Shown piece by piece: positions 1 through 7,878 of a stretch of DNA of 64,000 nt. Within the stretch, counting starts at the first letter, position 1. Each line of letters opens with the position of its first letter. The stretch lies in assembly GCA_949297765.1 (NCBI GenBank), contig CASFTV010000021.1:1-64000 (forward strand), in the 5' to 3' direction. The stretch comes from an uncultured bacterium. Its GTDB lineage: Bacteria > Verrucomicrobiota > Lentisphaeria > Victivallales > UBA1829. A program made the translations under genes and the position numbers. The notes under the pieces are model-generated. The model worked only from the letters and a program-made list of their open reading frames with translations, searched no databases and was not told where the DNA came from.

Positions 1-50
1 CTCCGCTTTCGGGTAAAACGCGAGTTGAGCTCAAATTTACCCCCGAAACG

Positions 51-78
51 AAAAAACCGACCAGAAGACCGGTCGGCG
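51..78 (-). terminator. Intrinsic terminator of tRNA-Pro
   Basis: Read on the minus strand, a 6-bp stem (CCGACC with GGTCGG) closes a short loop and is followed directly by a run of six T. It sits 18 bases past the tRNA-Pro 3' end, so it most likely ends that transcript. Confidence 0.7.
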
Positions 79-95
79 GAGAATTTTGAAAATGG

Positions 96-169
96 TCGGA
101 GCACAGGGATTCGAACCCTGGACTTTCTGGTCCCAAACCAGACGCGCTACCGGACTGCGCTATGCTCCG
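96..169 (-). tRNA. tRNA-Pro(TGG)
   Basis: The minus strand folds as a cloverleaf of 74 bases. The acceptor stem pairs CGGAGCA with TGCTCCG and the discriminator is A. The anticodon stem TCTGG/CCAGA encloses loop TTTGGGA, giving anticodon TGG (proline). The T arm carries GGTTCGAATCC. CCA is not encoded. A promoter-like site lies just upstream and a terminator just downstream, so it looks like a single-gene transcript. Confidence 0.97.
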
Positions 170-183
170 GAATCCATGCCGTA

Positions 184-211
184 AATATATCCGCCGAACC
201 CTGAATTTCAA
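184..211 (-). promoter_or_regulatory. Promoter of tRNA-Pro
   Basis: On the minus strand TTGAAA (206-211) and TATATT (184-189) are separated by 16 bases. The predicted start falls a few bases before the tRNA 5' end. Confidence 0.65.
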
Positions 212-227
212 GCGGGCTTTGCAAATT

Positions 228-1046
228 TCATTCCAGCGGGGAATCCGACCGCGAATGAAAAAATCTCCCGTCCCGGTATTCAATCACAGAAAATGCGCCG
301 GAACGGGTCAGCGATCCGCAGGAGGTCTCGCCCCGCCCGCTGGAATCCAGATCAAAAAACGGCGTATGAATATGCCCGCAGAGAACCAGATCCAGCTTTC
401 CCGCCGAAAGCAGATCCGCCGCCTCCTTCGCTCCGAACAGCTGATGCCGCAATCCGTTCACCAGTCCCTTCCGGATCCGGCGGAACGGAAAATGACAGAC
501 CGCCACCAGCGGCTTTTCCTTTTGCGCACATTCCCGCCGGATCAGCTCCTGCGACGCCCGGTCCAGAAAGCCGCACGACAGCACCGGATTCGTCGGACGC
601 GCCCCATTGAACACCAGAAACCGCAGCGGTCCGAAATCCAGAACCTTCGGGAAACTCTCCAGACTCAGCAGCCCCCCGCTCACCCGCCGGACAAATTCTC
701 CGTATGCCCCCCGGCATTTCCGGTTCCGGACATAGGCGTCGTGATTCCCCGGAGAAAAAATCAGCGGGATTCCGGATTCCGTCAGCGGCTTCAAATCGTT
801 CAGAGCCAGCTCGAATTCCGACGGCTGTCCGCAGGTGGCGGCATCTCCCGAAAAAACGATCAAATCCGGCCGATCCGCGAGAATCTGTTCCACCGCCGGC
901 GCAATCCGGTCGCGCCGATGCACCTTCCGCCGGCGCAGAACGGAATTCAAGGCGCCGATGATCCGCTTGTCGAACCATCCTCCCGCATCGCGCAGCGGAA
1001 GCGCCTCGTGAATATCGGAAAAATGCACGATCCGGAACGGTTTCAT
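228..1046 (-). CDS. Calcineurin-like metallophosphoesterase
   Basis: A 272-residue protein with the full metal-binding motif set of calcineurin-like phosphoesterases: DIH at residues 11-13, GD at 67-68, GNHD at 100-103, then a CHFP segment and CGHIHTP near the C-terminus. The family hydrolyses phosphate mono- or diesters with two metal ions; the arrangement recalls class III cyclic nucleotide phosphodiesterases (CpdA-like), but the substrate cannot be read from the sequence. No signal peptide is seen, so it is probably cytoplasmic. Its ATG overlaps the stop of the upstream 218-residue gene by four bases (ATGA), indicating translational coupling at the end of the dut-nadD-rsfS operon. Confidence 0.9.
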   Translation of the reverse strand: MKPFRIVHFSDIHEALPLRDAGGWFDKRIIGALNSVLRRRKVHRRDRIAPAVEQILADRPDLIVFSGDAATCGQPSEFELALNDLKPLTESGIPLIFSPGNHDAYVRNRKCRGAYGEFVRRVSGGLLSLESFPKVLDFGPLRFLVFNGARPTNPVLSCGFLDRASQELIRRECAQKEKPLVAVCHFPFRRIRKGLVNGLRHQLFGAKEAADLLSAGKLDLVLCGHIHTPFFDLDSSGRGETSCGSLTRSGAFSVIEYRDGRFFHSRSDSPLE

Positions 1047-1699
1047 GATTCCGTCCGCAAGGAAGAAAGCACATCCAGAAGAAGATCATGAAGGCGGGTC
1101 AGCGCATCCTCGTGCTCCTGACATTTCCGTTCCGCTTCCCGGGAGAACGCATGCAGCTTGAACAGCTCCCCCATCAGCGTATTGACATCCGCGAGGAGGC
1201 GTTTGCAGAGCGCGATCTTCAGCGGACGCGATGACGGCGGATCCTCAGGATCCAGCGCCATGTCGATCATATCGCCGGAACGCGCCAGCAGTTTCCCGTA
1301 AAGACAGAGAATGCGCATGGTCGGGACCAGCAGACCGCGCTCTCCGGCGGAGGCGTAAAATGCGCACCAGTCGCGGACAAGACGCCCCGTGGTCCGGTAG
1401 ACGGGTGCGCACGGAGTCTTTTTCCAGCTGGATTCCTGACGGAAATCCTCTTCTCCGTCCTCGTCCTCTTCGTCCTCGCCGCGGTCATAGGGGACGGGAC
1501 CGAGCTTGCTCCAGTCTCCGCCGGCGGGAGCCAGATCCGGACGTTTGCGCATCCGGTTCATAATCACGCCGTCCTCGTCCGGAAGATCAATATATTTCGG
1601 CAGATCGGCGGCATAGGCGTTGACACGGGCATCATCCCGCCGCAATTCGAGTTCCCAGTCGAACTCGTTCCAGTTCTCCCGATCGGAATCCGGCGACAT
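1043..1699 (-). CDS. Unknown acidic protein in the rsfS operon
   Basis: I do not recognise this 218-residue protein. The N-terminal third is charged and probably disordered, with a very acidic stretch near residues 74-86 (DRGEDEEDEDGEED). The C-terminal half, from about residue 105, looks mostly helical and ends in a heptad-like segment rich in Glu, Arg and Leu that could form a coiled coil. There is no signal peptide or membrane segment. Its ATG directly abuts the rsfS stop codon and its own stop overlaps the phosphoesterase start, so it is co-translated with both. Coding is supported by these tight junctions and by the absence of any better frame. A ribosome- or nucleotide-related role would be guesswork. 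Confidence 0.75.
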   Translation of the reverse strand: MSPDSDRENWNEFDWELELRRDDARVNAYAADLPKYIDLPDEDGVIMNRMRKRPDLAPAGGDWSKLGPVPYDRGEDEEDEDGEEDFRQESSWKKTPCAPVYRTTGRLVRDWCAFYASAGERGLLVPTMRILCLYGKLLARSGDMIDMALDPEDPPSSRPLKIALCKRLLADVNTLMGELFKLHAFSREAERKCQEHEDALTRLHDLLLDVLSSLRTES

Positions 1700-2125
1700 T
1701 TACTGCCTCAGACGCGACGCAACGATTCTTGCTTCGAGCTTCCGCACGGTCTCCTCTCTCGGAGCATCCTTCCAGAGATCCTCCAGCTGATAGAGTTCCC
1801 GCGACTCCTTCGTAAACACATGAACCATCACATTTCCGAAATCCACGATCATCCAGTGGCTTTCCGGCGAGCCGTCCACCTCTCCGCGGAGACCGTACCG
1901 GGTACGGATATCCCGGCGGATGCGTTCCGTGATGGCGCGAAGATGCGGATCGGAGGTCCCCGTGCAGATCAGAAACTGCTCCGCCACCGCGGAATGTTCG
2001 GACATGTCCAGACGGATGATGTCGGACGCCTTCCGGTCATACGCGATCTCCGCACAGGCTTCCGCCAGTTCCGCCGCGCTCGGTCTCGCCGCGATTTTCT
2101 TTTCTTCCCGCTCCTCAGTGTTCAT
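1700..2125 (-). CDS. rsfS: Ribosome silencing factor RsfS
   Basis: A 141-residue RsfS/Iojap-family protein. Known members bind ribosomal protein uL14 on the 50S subunit and block joining with the 30S subunit when nutrients run low. Characteristic pieces are the segment around EQFLICTGTSDPHLRAI, the central GSPESHWMIVDFGNVMVHVF and the C-terminal YQLEDLWKDA, all in the expected order. The first 20 or so residues are a charged extension. It overlaps the end of nadD by 11 bases, the common bacterial nadD-rsfS arrangement, which strengthens both calls. Confidence 0.96.
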   Translation of the reverse strand: MNTEEREEKKIAARPSAAELAEACAEIAYDRKASDIIRLDMSEHSAVAEQFLICTGTSDPHLRAITERIRRDIRTRYGLRGEVDGSPESHWMIVDFGNVMVHVFTKESRELYQLEDLWKDAPREETVRKLEARIVASRLRQ

Positions 2126-2723
2126 ACAATCTCCTCTGTTTGATATATTCCAGCACCTTCCGATCCAAAACTCCTTCCAGCGACCGGCCCGTGCGCAGCG
2201 CCTCCCGGATCTCCGAAGAGGAAACCTCGTAGGCGGGCAGACCCCGCAGGATTCCCGAATAAAGCCGGCCGGCCCAGTCCGGATCCCAGTGCTCCAGAAG
2301 CATCTCCATCGTCACATCGAATCCGGGACGGGGATACGTCAGCACCTCGTACTCGAACACCAGCTGCCCCACGCGGAACCAGCTGTATAGCTGTGCAAGG
2401 CTGTCCGACCCGATCAGCAGAACAAACCGGTCTTCCGGAAACTCCGCGGAAAGACGGTGCAGCGTGTCGATCGTATAGGAAACGCCCCCTTTTCTGGATT
2501 CGACATCGGATACCGTGAAATGTTCCATCCCCTCCGTCGCAAGACGGACCATCGCCATCCGGTCCTCAAACGACGCAATCGAGGCATCCCGCTTGTGCGG
2601 AGGAAGCCATGCCGGCGCAAACACGATCTCGTCGGCAAGGCCGCGCTCCAGAACCGCCTCCGCAAGACGGATGTGTCCGGAATGCGGCGGATCGAACGTC
2701 CCTCCGTAAAAAATCTTCCTCAT
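2115..2723 (-). CDS. nadD: Nicotinate-nucleotide adenylyltransferase
   Basis: A 202-residue NadD that adenylylates nicotinate mononucleotide in NAD synthesis. The nucleotidyltransferase signature GTFDPPHSGH lies at residues 8-17 and the second signature SSSEIR lies near residue 170, matching NadD in order and length. The start has a GGAG ribosome site six bases upstream. It begins 15 bases after the UDP-sugar pyrophosphorylase stop and overlaps rsfS, so it is part of one leftward operon starting at dut. Confidence 0.96.
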   Translation of the reverse strand: MRKIFYGGTFDPPHSGHIRLAEAVLERGLADEIVFAPAWLPPHKRDASIASFEDRMAMVRLATEGMEHFTVSDVESRKGGVSYTIDTLHRLSAEFPEDRFVLLIGSDSLAQLYSWFRVGQLVFEYEVLTYPRPGFDVTMEMLLEHWDPDWAGRLYSGILRGLPAYEVSSSEIREALRTGRSLEGVLDRKVLEYIKQRRLYEH

Positions 2724-2738
2724 CGACTCTCCGCCGCC

Positions 2739-4154
2739 TCACTCATAGGCTGCGCATGCGCCGCGCTCCGGCGCGGATACCGGATGATTCCGGAAAAATT
2801 CCACGGCGTCGGCATCGTCGAAGATCCTGCGGGGCGAAAGCTCCACGGTGCAGTCCGGAGAGCCGTCCTCCTTGCGCGGAACCGGTATTCCGGCAACGCC
2901 CATCCGGCGGGCATCGCGGGCGCAGAGCATCGCACGGCACGATTCCGCGGAGTCCACTCCGGTCGCATTCTTGGTCGGCGCAAAACACTCTTTGCGGTCC
3001 GCTTCCAGAATGATCGTCGCCGACGCCAGCGGAAGCGCGTCGAAAATGAAGGATTCCAGCTTCACCGCATTCGGCGACTCCGGTTTGATCTCGGTGCCGT
3101 TCGCATCCACATAGGCGACTTTCTTGTCGGCGCGGTGCCACGGAAGATCCAGTCTGCCGCCCGCGGTCAGGCGTTCGATGAAGGTCCGGCTGATCACATG
3201 GATCGCCGGGCTGCCCGCGATGAAATCCAGTTTGCCGTTCGTGGTCCGTTCGGCAAGTTCCTTCGGCATGTCGCTGTATTCGATGATCTGGAGTTTTCCG
3301 CCCGTCACGCAGAAGTTGCCGAGCTTTTCAAACGCATTGGTCTTCGAGAGCATGATGCTGCTCATTTCGGAGTTCTCCAGCGCATGAAGACCCAGAAGAA
3401 GGGGATTCGCCACCGGAACCAGCGGATTGTCCACCTGGAAATAGGAGATATACTCCACGCCAAGCGCCTTCATCCGGTCGAGACAGCCCCATTTGCGGAG
3501 CGCAAGAAGCGTTCCGCCGTGCCCGTCGGGCGTCAGAGCGATCGAATCCGGCGCGGACATCAGAACTTTCCCGGAATAGTCCACCGCCGGCATGAATCCC
3601 TGCGTGAAGAAGCACACGGATTCCTCCGGAAGGCCGAAGAAGGCATGCGATTTGAAAAAGTCGCGCGTCGCCTTGTCGTTCAGCTCGCTGGTCATGATGA
3701 ACCACGGGATGCGGCAGCCGTATTTTTCAGAAACGCGCGCCAGGCTTTCGGCAAAGTACTGGAACAGGGTTTTATGCAGCACGGGAGTGATCGGATAGGT
3801 GCCTTTCGGCCCGTCGAATCCGAGCCGAGTTCCCTGTCCGCCCGCAACGGTCAGAGCGGCGACCTTCCCCGTGCGGATCAGCTCCACGCCTTTCTCGAAC
3901 GCCCGCTTGTACAACGCTTCCTGTTCCGCATCCTTCGGAAGCAGCGGAAAATAGGAGGCCGGCGCAAGATCGGCGGGAATGACGGTGACCGGTTTTTTCA
4001 TCACATAATCCCGGATCAGCACGGAGAGACCGTCCCAGTCGATTCCCTCAATCTGTTTTTTGAGTTTTTCGTATCCTTCGCCGGACAGCTTGTTGAGCGC
4101 GTCGAGAAGATGGGTCTGATGATTCCGTTTCAAAGCCTCGGCAATGTTCTCCAT
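2739..4154 (-). CDS. UDP-sugar pyrophosphorylase (UDPGP type)
   Basis: A 471-residue uridylyltransferase of the eukaryote-like UDPGP family, making a UDP-sugar from UTP and a sugar 1-phosphate. The nucleotide-binding signature VAGGQGTRLGFDGPKG is near residues 102-117, followed by family-typical segments GGNGG-like (PDGHGG) and FQVDNPL near residue 240. The family includes UDP-N-acetylglucosamine and UDP-glucose pyrophosphorylases; the motif spacing resembles the UDP-N-acetylglucosamine members, but specificity is not certain. A strong AAGGAG site precedes the ATG. It follows dut after 33 bases and precedes nadD by 15 bases. Confidence 0.9.
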   Translation of the reverse strand: MENIAEALKRNHQTHLLDALNKLSGEGYEKLKKQIEGIDWDGLSVLIRDYVMKKPVTVIPADLAPASYFPLLPKDAEQEALYKRAFEKGVELIRTGKVAALTVAGGQGTRLGFDGPKGTYPITPVLHKTLFQYFAESLARVSEKYGCRIPWFIMTSELNDKATRDFFKSHAFFGLPEESVCFFTQGFMPAVDYSGKVLMSAPDSIALTPDGHGGTLLALRKWGCLDRMKALGVEYISYFQVDNPLVPVANPLLLGLHALENSEMSSIMLSKTNAFEKLGNFCVTGGKLQIIEYSDMPKELAERTTNGKLDFIAGSPAIHVISRTFIERLTAGGRLDLPWHRADKKVAYVDANGTEIKPESPNAVKLESFIFDALPLASATIILEADRKECFAPTKNATGVDSAESCRAMLCARDARRMGVAGIPVPRKEDGSPDCTVELSPRRIFDDADAVEFFRNHPVSAPERGACAAYE

Positions 4155-4187
4155 TTGAATCTCCTTCGGATATTTGATCGTTGAACG

Positions 4188-4628
4188 TTACTGTTTTCCG
4201 GTGCTGCCGAATCCGCCGGCGCCTCGGGCGCTTTCGGAAAGACGGTCGACGGGTTCCAGATGGACCTCCGCAAGTTTGGCAATCACCATCTGTGAAATCC
4301 GGTCGCCGCGGCGGATTTCAAAAGGCCGGTCGCTGAAGTTGAACAGGATGCTCCCGACCTCTCCCCGGTATCCTGCGTCGATGGTGCCGGGGCTGTTGAG
4401 CACCCCGATCCCGGATTTGAGCGCAAGACCGCTGCGGGGCCTGACCTGTGCCTCGTATCCGACGGGAAGCTCCAGCGTCAGTCCGGTCGGGACCAGCGCC
4501 ACTTTTCCCGGTTCGATCGTCAGATCCGTCCGGGAGCGAAGATCGTACGCGGCGTCATCGCCGTGCGCCCTGGCCGGCGCCAGATCCTCGCATCCTTCCA
4601 GCATTTTGAACTTGATCGCCACACTCAT
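4188..4628 (-). CDS. dut: dUTP diphosphatase
   Basis: A 146-residue trimeric-type dUTPase, converting dUTP to dUMP and pyrophosphate. All five motifs are present in order: DAAYDLRS, RPRSGLALK, GVLNSPGTIDAGYRGEVG, RGDRISQMVIAK and the C-terminal GGFGSTG. A longer reading frame extends 19 codons upstream, but the ATG at 4628 is preceded by AAGGAG at ideal distance and begins where family members begin, so I chose it. It is the first gene of a six-gene leftward operon. Its product dUMP is the substrate of ThyX, encoded just over 1 kb to the right. Confidence 0.96.
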   Translation of the reverse strand: MSVAIKFKMLEGCEDLAPARAHGDDAAYDLRSRTDLTIEPGKVALVPTGLTLELPVGYEAQVRPRSGLALKSGIGVLNSPGTIDAGYRGEVGSILFNFSDRPFEIRRGDRISQMVIAKLAEVHLEPVDRLSESARGAGGFGSTGKQ

Positions 4629-4694
4629 ATCCGCTCCTTCCGCTTTTCGGGGTGGGAAAACGCTCTTAATTTCACAGGGAATCATTTTCGTTGT

Positions 4695-4723
4695 AATTTA
4701 GCACAAAAACAGAGGAAATGCAA
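4695..4723 (-). promoter_or_regulatory. Promoter of the dut operon
   Basis: On the minus strand TTGCAT (4718-4723) and TAAATT (4695-4700) are spaced by 17 bases, about 65 bases upstream of the dut start. Together with the promoter at 4866-4894 it forms a divergent control region. The 331 bases between the dut start and the kinase start at 4960 hold nothing else I can support. Confidence 0.6.
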
Positions 4724-4865
4724 GATTCCGCCTCCGGAGTCCGCCGCTCTTTTCCGCAATTTTCCTCCCCGCGGACAGAAGCTCCGCCGACCCCGCGTCC
4801 CCCTCCCGGAGAAGAACGCGGAAACCCATCCGAAGTAAAATTTTATAAATTATTGACGATTTTAT

Positions 4866-4894
4866 TTGACATTCTTATCTTGAAAATATATATT
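4866..4894 (+). promoter_or_regulatory. Promoter of the kinase gene
   Basis: TTGACA (4866-4871), 17-base spacer, TATATT (4889-4894). The predicted transcription start near 4901 would make an ATG at 4903 leaderless, which favours translation from 4960. Confidence 0.65.
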
Positions 4895-4959
4895 CAAAAA
4901 AAATGAAAATGAATGTTTTTATCTCCGGCCGAAGACGCCGGAAGAGACGACTCCGCCGG

Positions 4960-5778
4960 ATGAATGACAAACCACACATTCCAGATTTTAGGCTCATCGG
5001 GCAATGCGGCCGGGGCGGAAGCTGCACGGTCTGGCTCGCCGTTGACCGCAACGGGATCCGCCGCGCCATCCGGATTCTCGACCGGCTCCCGGCAAACAGA
5101 CGAGAACGCCTGGAAATGGAAGAGGCCGGAGCAATTTCCCTTTACCGGCAGAGCGTCGCCCCGCACCGGAATCTTCTTGAAATTCTCCATGTCGGACGGA
5201 CGGACCAGCACCTCTACTGCGTCACCGATCCCGCCGACAACGCCTCCGGCAGCCGCACCGAATACCATCCCGACACGCTCGCGGGACGAATCCGGACCCG
5301 CCTCTATTCGGAAAACCAGATGCTCGACTGGATCGAAGCTCTTCTGGACGGCGTGGAACAGCTGCACCGCAGCGGTCTCTCCCATCGCGACCTGAAGCCG
5401 GAAAACATTCTGTTCCTGCACGGACGCCTGACCATCGGAGATCCCGGCCTTGCCGCCCCGGCCCCGGCCCCCGTGCGCGGAGGAACCCGCGAATTCCATC
5501 CGCCCTGGTCCCCCGCCGACGGAACAGAAATCGACCTCTATGCCATCGGGAAAATCATCTACTGCCTCTATTCCGGGATGGACGCCACGGCGTTTCCCGA
5601 ACTTCCTCCGGATCTTGATCTCCGGCGGATCGCAGGCGTGAACCGGATCGCCCTGAAATGCTGCGAAAGCCTCCCTGCGGCCCGCTACCGCTCCGTGGCC
5701 GAAATCCGCAGGGATCTCCGAGCGCTCCGCGCCGGAAACGGTCAGACGTTCCAGTCTTCGCCTTTGGACTCGAAATAG
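4960..5778 (+). CDS. Divergent serine/threonine protein kinase
   Basis: A 272-residue single-domain Hanks-type kinase. Counting from the ATG at 4960, the glycine-rich loop GQCGRGGSCTV is at 14-24, the catalytic loop HRDLKPEN at 142-149 and a DFG-equivalent GDPG at 160-163. The beta-3 lysine that anchors ATP is replaced by arginine (RAIRIL, R38), and no clear APE motif is visible, so activity is doubtful or atypical. There is no membrane segment. An in-frame ATG at 4903 would add a very basic 19-residue head, but the promoter position and the usual domain start favour 4960. Its last 37 bases overlap the end of convergent thyX. Confidence 0.82.
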   Translation: MNDKPHIPDFRLIGQCGRGGSCTVWLAVDRNGIRRAIRILDRLPANRRERLEMEEAGAISLYRQSVAPHRNLLEILHVGRTDQHLYCVTDPADNASGSRTEYHPDTLAGRIRTRLYSENQMLDWIEALLDGVEQLHRSGLSHRDLKPENILFLHGRLTIGDPGLAAPAPAPVRGGTREFHPPWSPADGTEIDLYAIGKIIYCLYSGMDATAFPELPPDLDLRRIAGVNRIALKCCESLPAARYRSVAEIRRDLRALRAGNGQTFQSSPLDSK

Positions 5779-6446
5779 GCGGCGACGTGCGGAATGATCG
5801 GCTTGATGAGCTTTTTGATGGCGCGGGCGTATTCCCGGATCTCCCACTGCGCGTGATCGCTGTCGCGCAGCTCAAGGAAATGCAGGAGATTCGCCAGATC
5901 GACCGTTCCCCAGAATGTGACCATCATATTCTGCGGCAGCACCCCCCGCGCCTGTTCCCGGCAGACCCCGCCTTCCAGCAGCTTCTCATACAGCGCCAGC
6001 GACGAACGGTTGTGTTCGGCGATCATGCCGCGCAGAGCGGCATCATCAAAGGAGTCGTCCGCGAAGGATGCCTGCCGGTTGCTCTCGGCCTGGCGGCGCA
6101 GCTTCGGCGGCGTATAGAACTCCATGTCGATCTCTGTATAGCGGCGGGAGATTTCGTTGTAGGACCATGTCCGGTGGCGGTGCCACTGCCCCCGCACAAA
6201 CAGCGGACAGTGAATGCTGAACGTGAACACCACATGTTCCAGCGGACTCGTATGGCGGTTTTCGATCAGATAGTTGAGCAGTGTGACATCGCGCTCATCC
6301 ATGGATTCCTTGAGCTTTCCGAACGAAACGCGGGCGGCGTTGACGATGGTCGCCTCCGAACCGAGATGGTCGATCAGGCCGACCCATCCCTGTCCGTCGA
6401 GCACCTTGACATGATTGTCGGGCGGAACATTGAGTTGCTTCATCAT
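5742..6446 (-). CDS. thyX: Flavin-dependent thymidylate synthase
   Basis: A 234-residue ThyX, making dTMP from dUMP with FAD and methylenetetrahydrofolate. The signature RHRTWSYNEISRRY (the RHRx7S motif) lies near residues 90-103, and NRHTSPLEH precedes it as in the family. The open frame runs 42 codons further upstream, but those codons overlap the neighbouring gene and are low-complexity; the ATG at 6446 has AAAGGA about ten bases upstream. It begins 14 bases after the stop of the FHA pseudokinase gene, so the two are probably co-transcribed. Its 3' end overlaps the opposing kinase gene. Confidence 0.95.
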   Translation of the reverse strand: MMKQLNVPPDNHVKVLDGQGWVGLIDHLGSEATIVNAARVSFGKLKESMDERDVTLLNYLIENRHTSPLEHVVFTFSIHCPLFVRGQWHRHRTWSYNEISRRYTEIDMEFYTPPKLRRQAESNRQASFADDSFDDAALRGMIAEHNRSSLALYEKLLEGGVCREQARGVLPQNMMVTFWGTVDLANLLHFLELRDSDHAQWEIREYARAIKKLIKPIIPHVAAYFESKGEDWNV

Positions 6447-6459
6447 CGTTTGAATTCCT

Positions 6460-7671
6460 TTATGGTTTGTGTTGGGTCTGGAGTTTGGATTTGAGCAGCA
6501 TCGTACTCTGGATTGTCGCGGCGGGCGCGGGGGTTTTCGCGCGGACTCCGAGCGGACGGGATGCCGCCGCATAGTCCATCGCCTTCATCAGTTCGTCCCA
6601 GGAGTCGAAGCGGTTTTCCGGTTCCTTGGCGGTCATCTTCAGAAGGAGCTGGAGAGTTCCCGTCGAAACGGAAACGCCCGGATTGCGCTCCTCCGGCAGC
6701 GGAAACGGCCGGGAAAGATGCATGTTCAGAAGCTCCTGTTCCTGAAAGGAATGGAACGGAAGAATCCCGGTCAGCATCTGAAACAGGATGACGCCGAGCG
6801 CATACATATCGGACTGGATGGAGATTTCGCGTCCCGCCACCGCCTCCGGACTGATGTACCAGGGGGATGCGCAGGGATGTCCGCCGGTCAGCACCATGGA
6901 TTTCCAGTAGAACAGACCGAATTCGCCGAGCTTCATCTTCTCCTCGGAATCGAACAGAATGTTGGAAGGGGTGAGAGCGCCGTGGAACGTCCCGGTGGCT
7001 TCGTGGGCGTCGCGCAGGCATTCCGCGATGTCGTAGGCAATCGAGAGCGCCTCCAGCTGACGCATCGGCGCTTTGCTGGAGATCCGGAATGCAAGGCCGG
7101 GATGCTCGTAATAATCCGTGATATAGTAGCAATTCGAGTGGAGAATTCCGAATTTGCGGTACGGCGCCAGCGAAGGCGGCAGATCGCAGGCGCGCAGCGC
7201 ATCGGTCTCCCGGATGAAAAGTTCCTGCTCTTCGGGCGTGGTGTTCCTGCTGAACACCTTGAGTCCGAAGGAACGGGAGGTTCTGTCCTCCGTCAGATAG
7301 AAGCGGCTGAAGAGACCTTTGGCGAGCTGGCTGACCACGGTATATCCATCAATGGTCTGCCCTGCGGAGAGGGCGATCACGCCGGGGAAGGGGCCGGCGC
7401 CGGTCTCCTCCACGGAATCCAGAAAGGTGATCGTCAGCTCATGAAGGGAGATTCGGTCGCCGTTTGCAAGCGGAGTCCGGGCGGTCGGCGCGGCGGACGA
7501 GAGATCCTGAAAAAACCATTTCCCCATTTCATCGTAAATGCGAAAATGCGGACAGTTTCCCTGGGGCAGGATGATGTTGCAGTCCGGAGTGCAGCCGAGG
7601 GTCAGCAGGAATCCCTGTTCCAGCTGGATGTAGTTCAGCGATCCGTTTTCATCGAATAAAAGATAAGGCAT
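6460..7671 (-). CDS. FHA domain plus pseudokinase protein
   Basis: A 403-residue protein with an N-terminal FHA-like fold (about residues 15-88, including GCTPDCNIILP and NGDRISLHELTITF) and a kinase-like domain from about residue 108 to 370. The catalytic positions are lost: HRD-LKPEN reads HGALTPSN at 230-237, so the catalytic Asp is absent, and DFG reads EFG at 250-252. The glycine loop is also degraded (AKGLFSRFY). The beta-3 lysine (GLKVF, K138), the APE-like SPEA and the DMYALG helix remain, so the fold should persist. It is best read as a pseudokinase scaffold that may bind phosphopeptides through FHA. It is followed 13 bases later by thyX. Confidence 0.85.
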   Translation of the reverse strand: MPYLLFDENGSLNYIQLEQGFLLTLGCTPDCNIILPQGNCPHFRIYDEMGKWFFQDLSSAAPTARTPLANGDRISLHELTITFLDSVEETGAGPFPGVIALSAGQTIDGYTVVSQLAKGLFSRFYLTEDRTSRSFGLKVFSRNTTPEEQELFIRETDALRACDLPPSLAPYRKFGILHSNCYYITDYYEHPGLAFRISSKAPMRQLEALSIAYDIAECLRDAHEATGTFHGALTPSNILFDSEEKMKLGEFGLFYWKSMVLTGGHPCASPWYISPEAVAGREISIQSDMYALGVILFQMLTGILPFHSFQEQELLNMHLSRPFPLPEERNPGVSVSTGTLQLLLKMTAKEPENRFDSWDELMKAMDYAAASRPLGVRAKTPAPAATIQSTMLLKSKLQTQHKP

Positions 7672-7696
7672 TCAGCGTCTCTCCGGTATGGGACTG

Positions 7697-7724
7697 AATA
7701 TAGCAGAGAAAGTGTGAAATGCAA
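7697..7724 (-). promoter_or_regulatory. Promoter of pseudokinase-thyX
   Basis: Minus strand TTGCAT (7719-7724), 16-base spacer, TATATT (7697-7702), about 25 bases upstream of the gene. Confidence 0.65.
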
Positions 7725-7803
7725 TCCGGGAAACGAAAAAACCCGAAGATGAAAAAGGGGGTTTCCCCCCTTCCGGCAGAGCGGAAAATCCGCAGCCCGG
7801 GAC

Positions 7804-7831
7804 TTGCAAAACAGGATTTTCATGATAGAAT
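7804..7831 (+). promoter_or_regulatory. Promoter of the TIM-barrel isomerase gene
   Basis: TTGCAA (7804-7809), 16-base spacer, TAGAAT (7826-7831); about 47 bases upstream of the ATG at 7879, which has an AGGAG ribosome site. Confidence 0.5.
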
Positions 7832-7878
7832 AACCGGAAACGGCGACAACGCCGTCAACCCCATAACGAGGAGATGCC

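Noticed and set aside
2457-4184. A 575-codon plus-strand frame opposite the UDP-sugar pyrophosphorylase and nadD
   Set aside because: It crosses two real genes on the other strand and has no recognisable domain.
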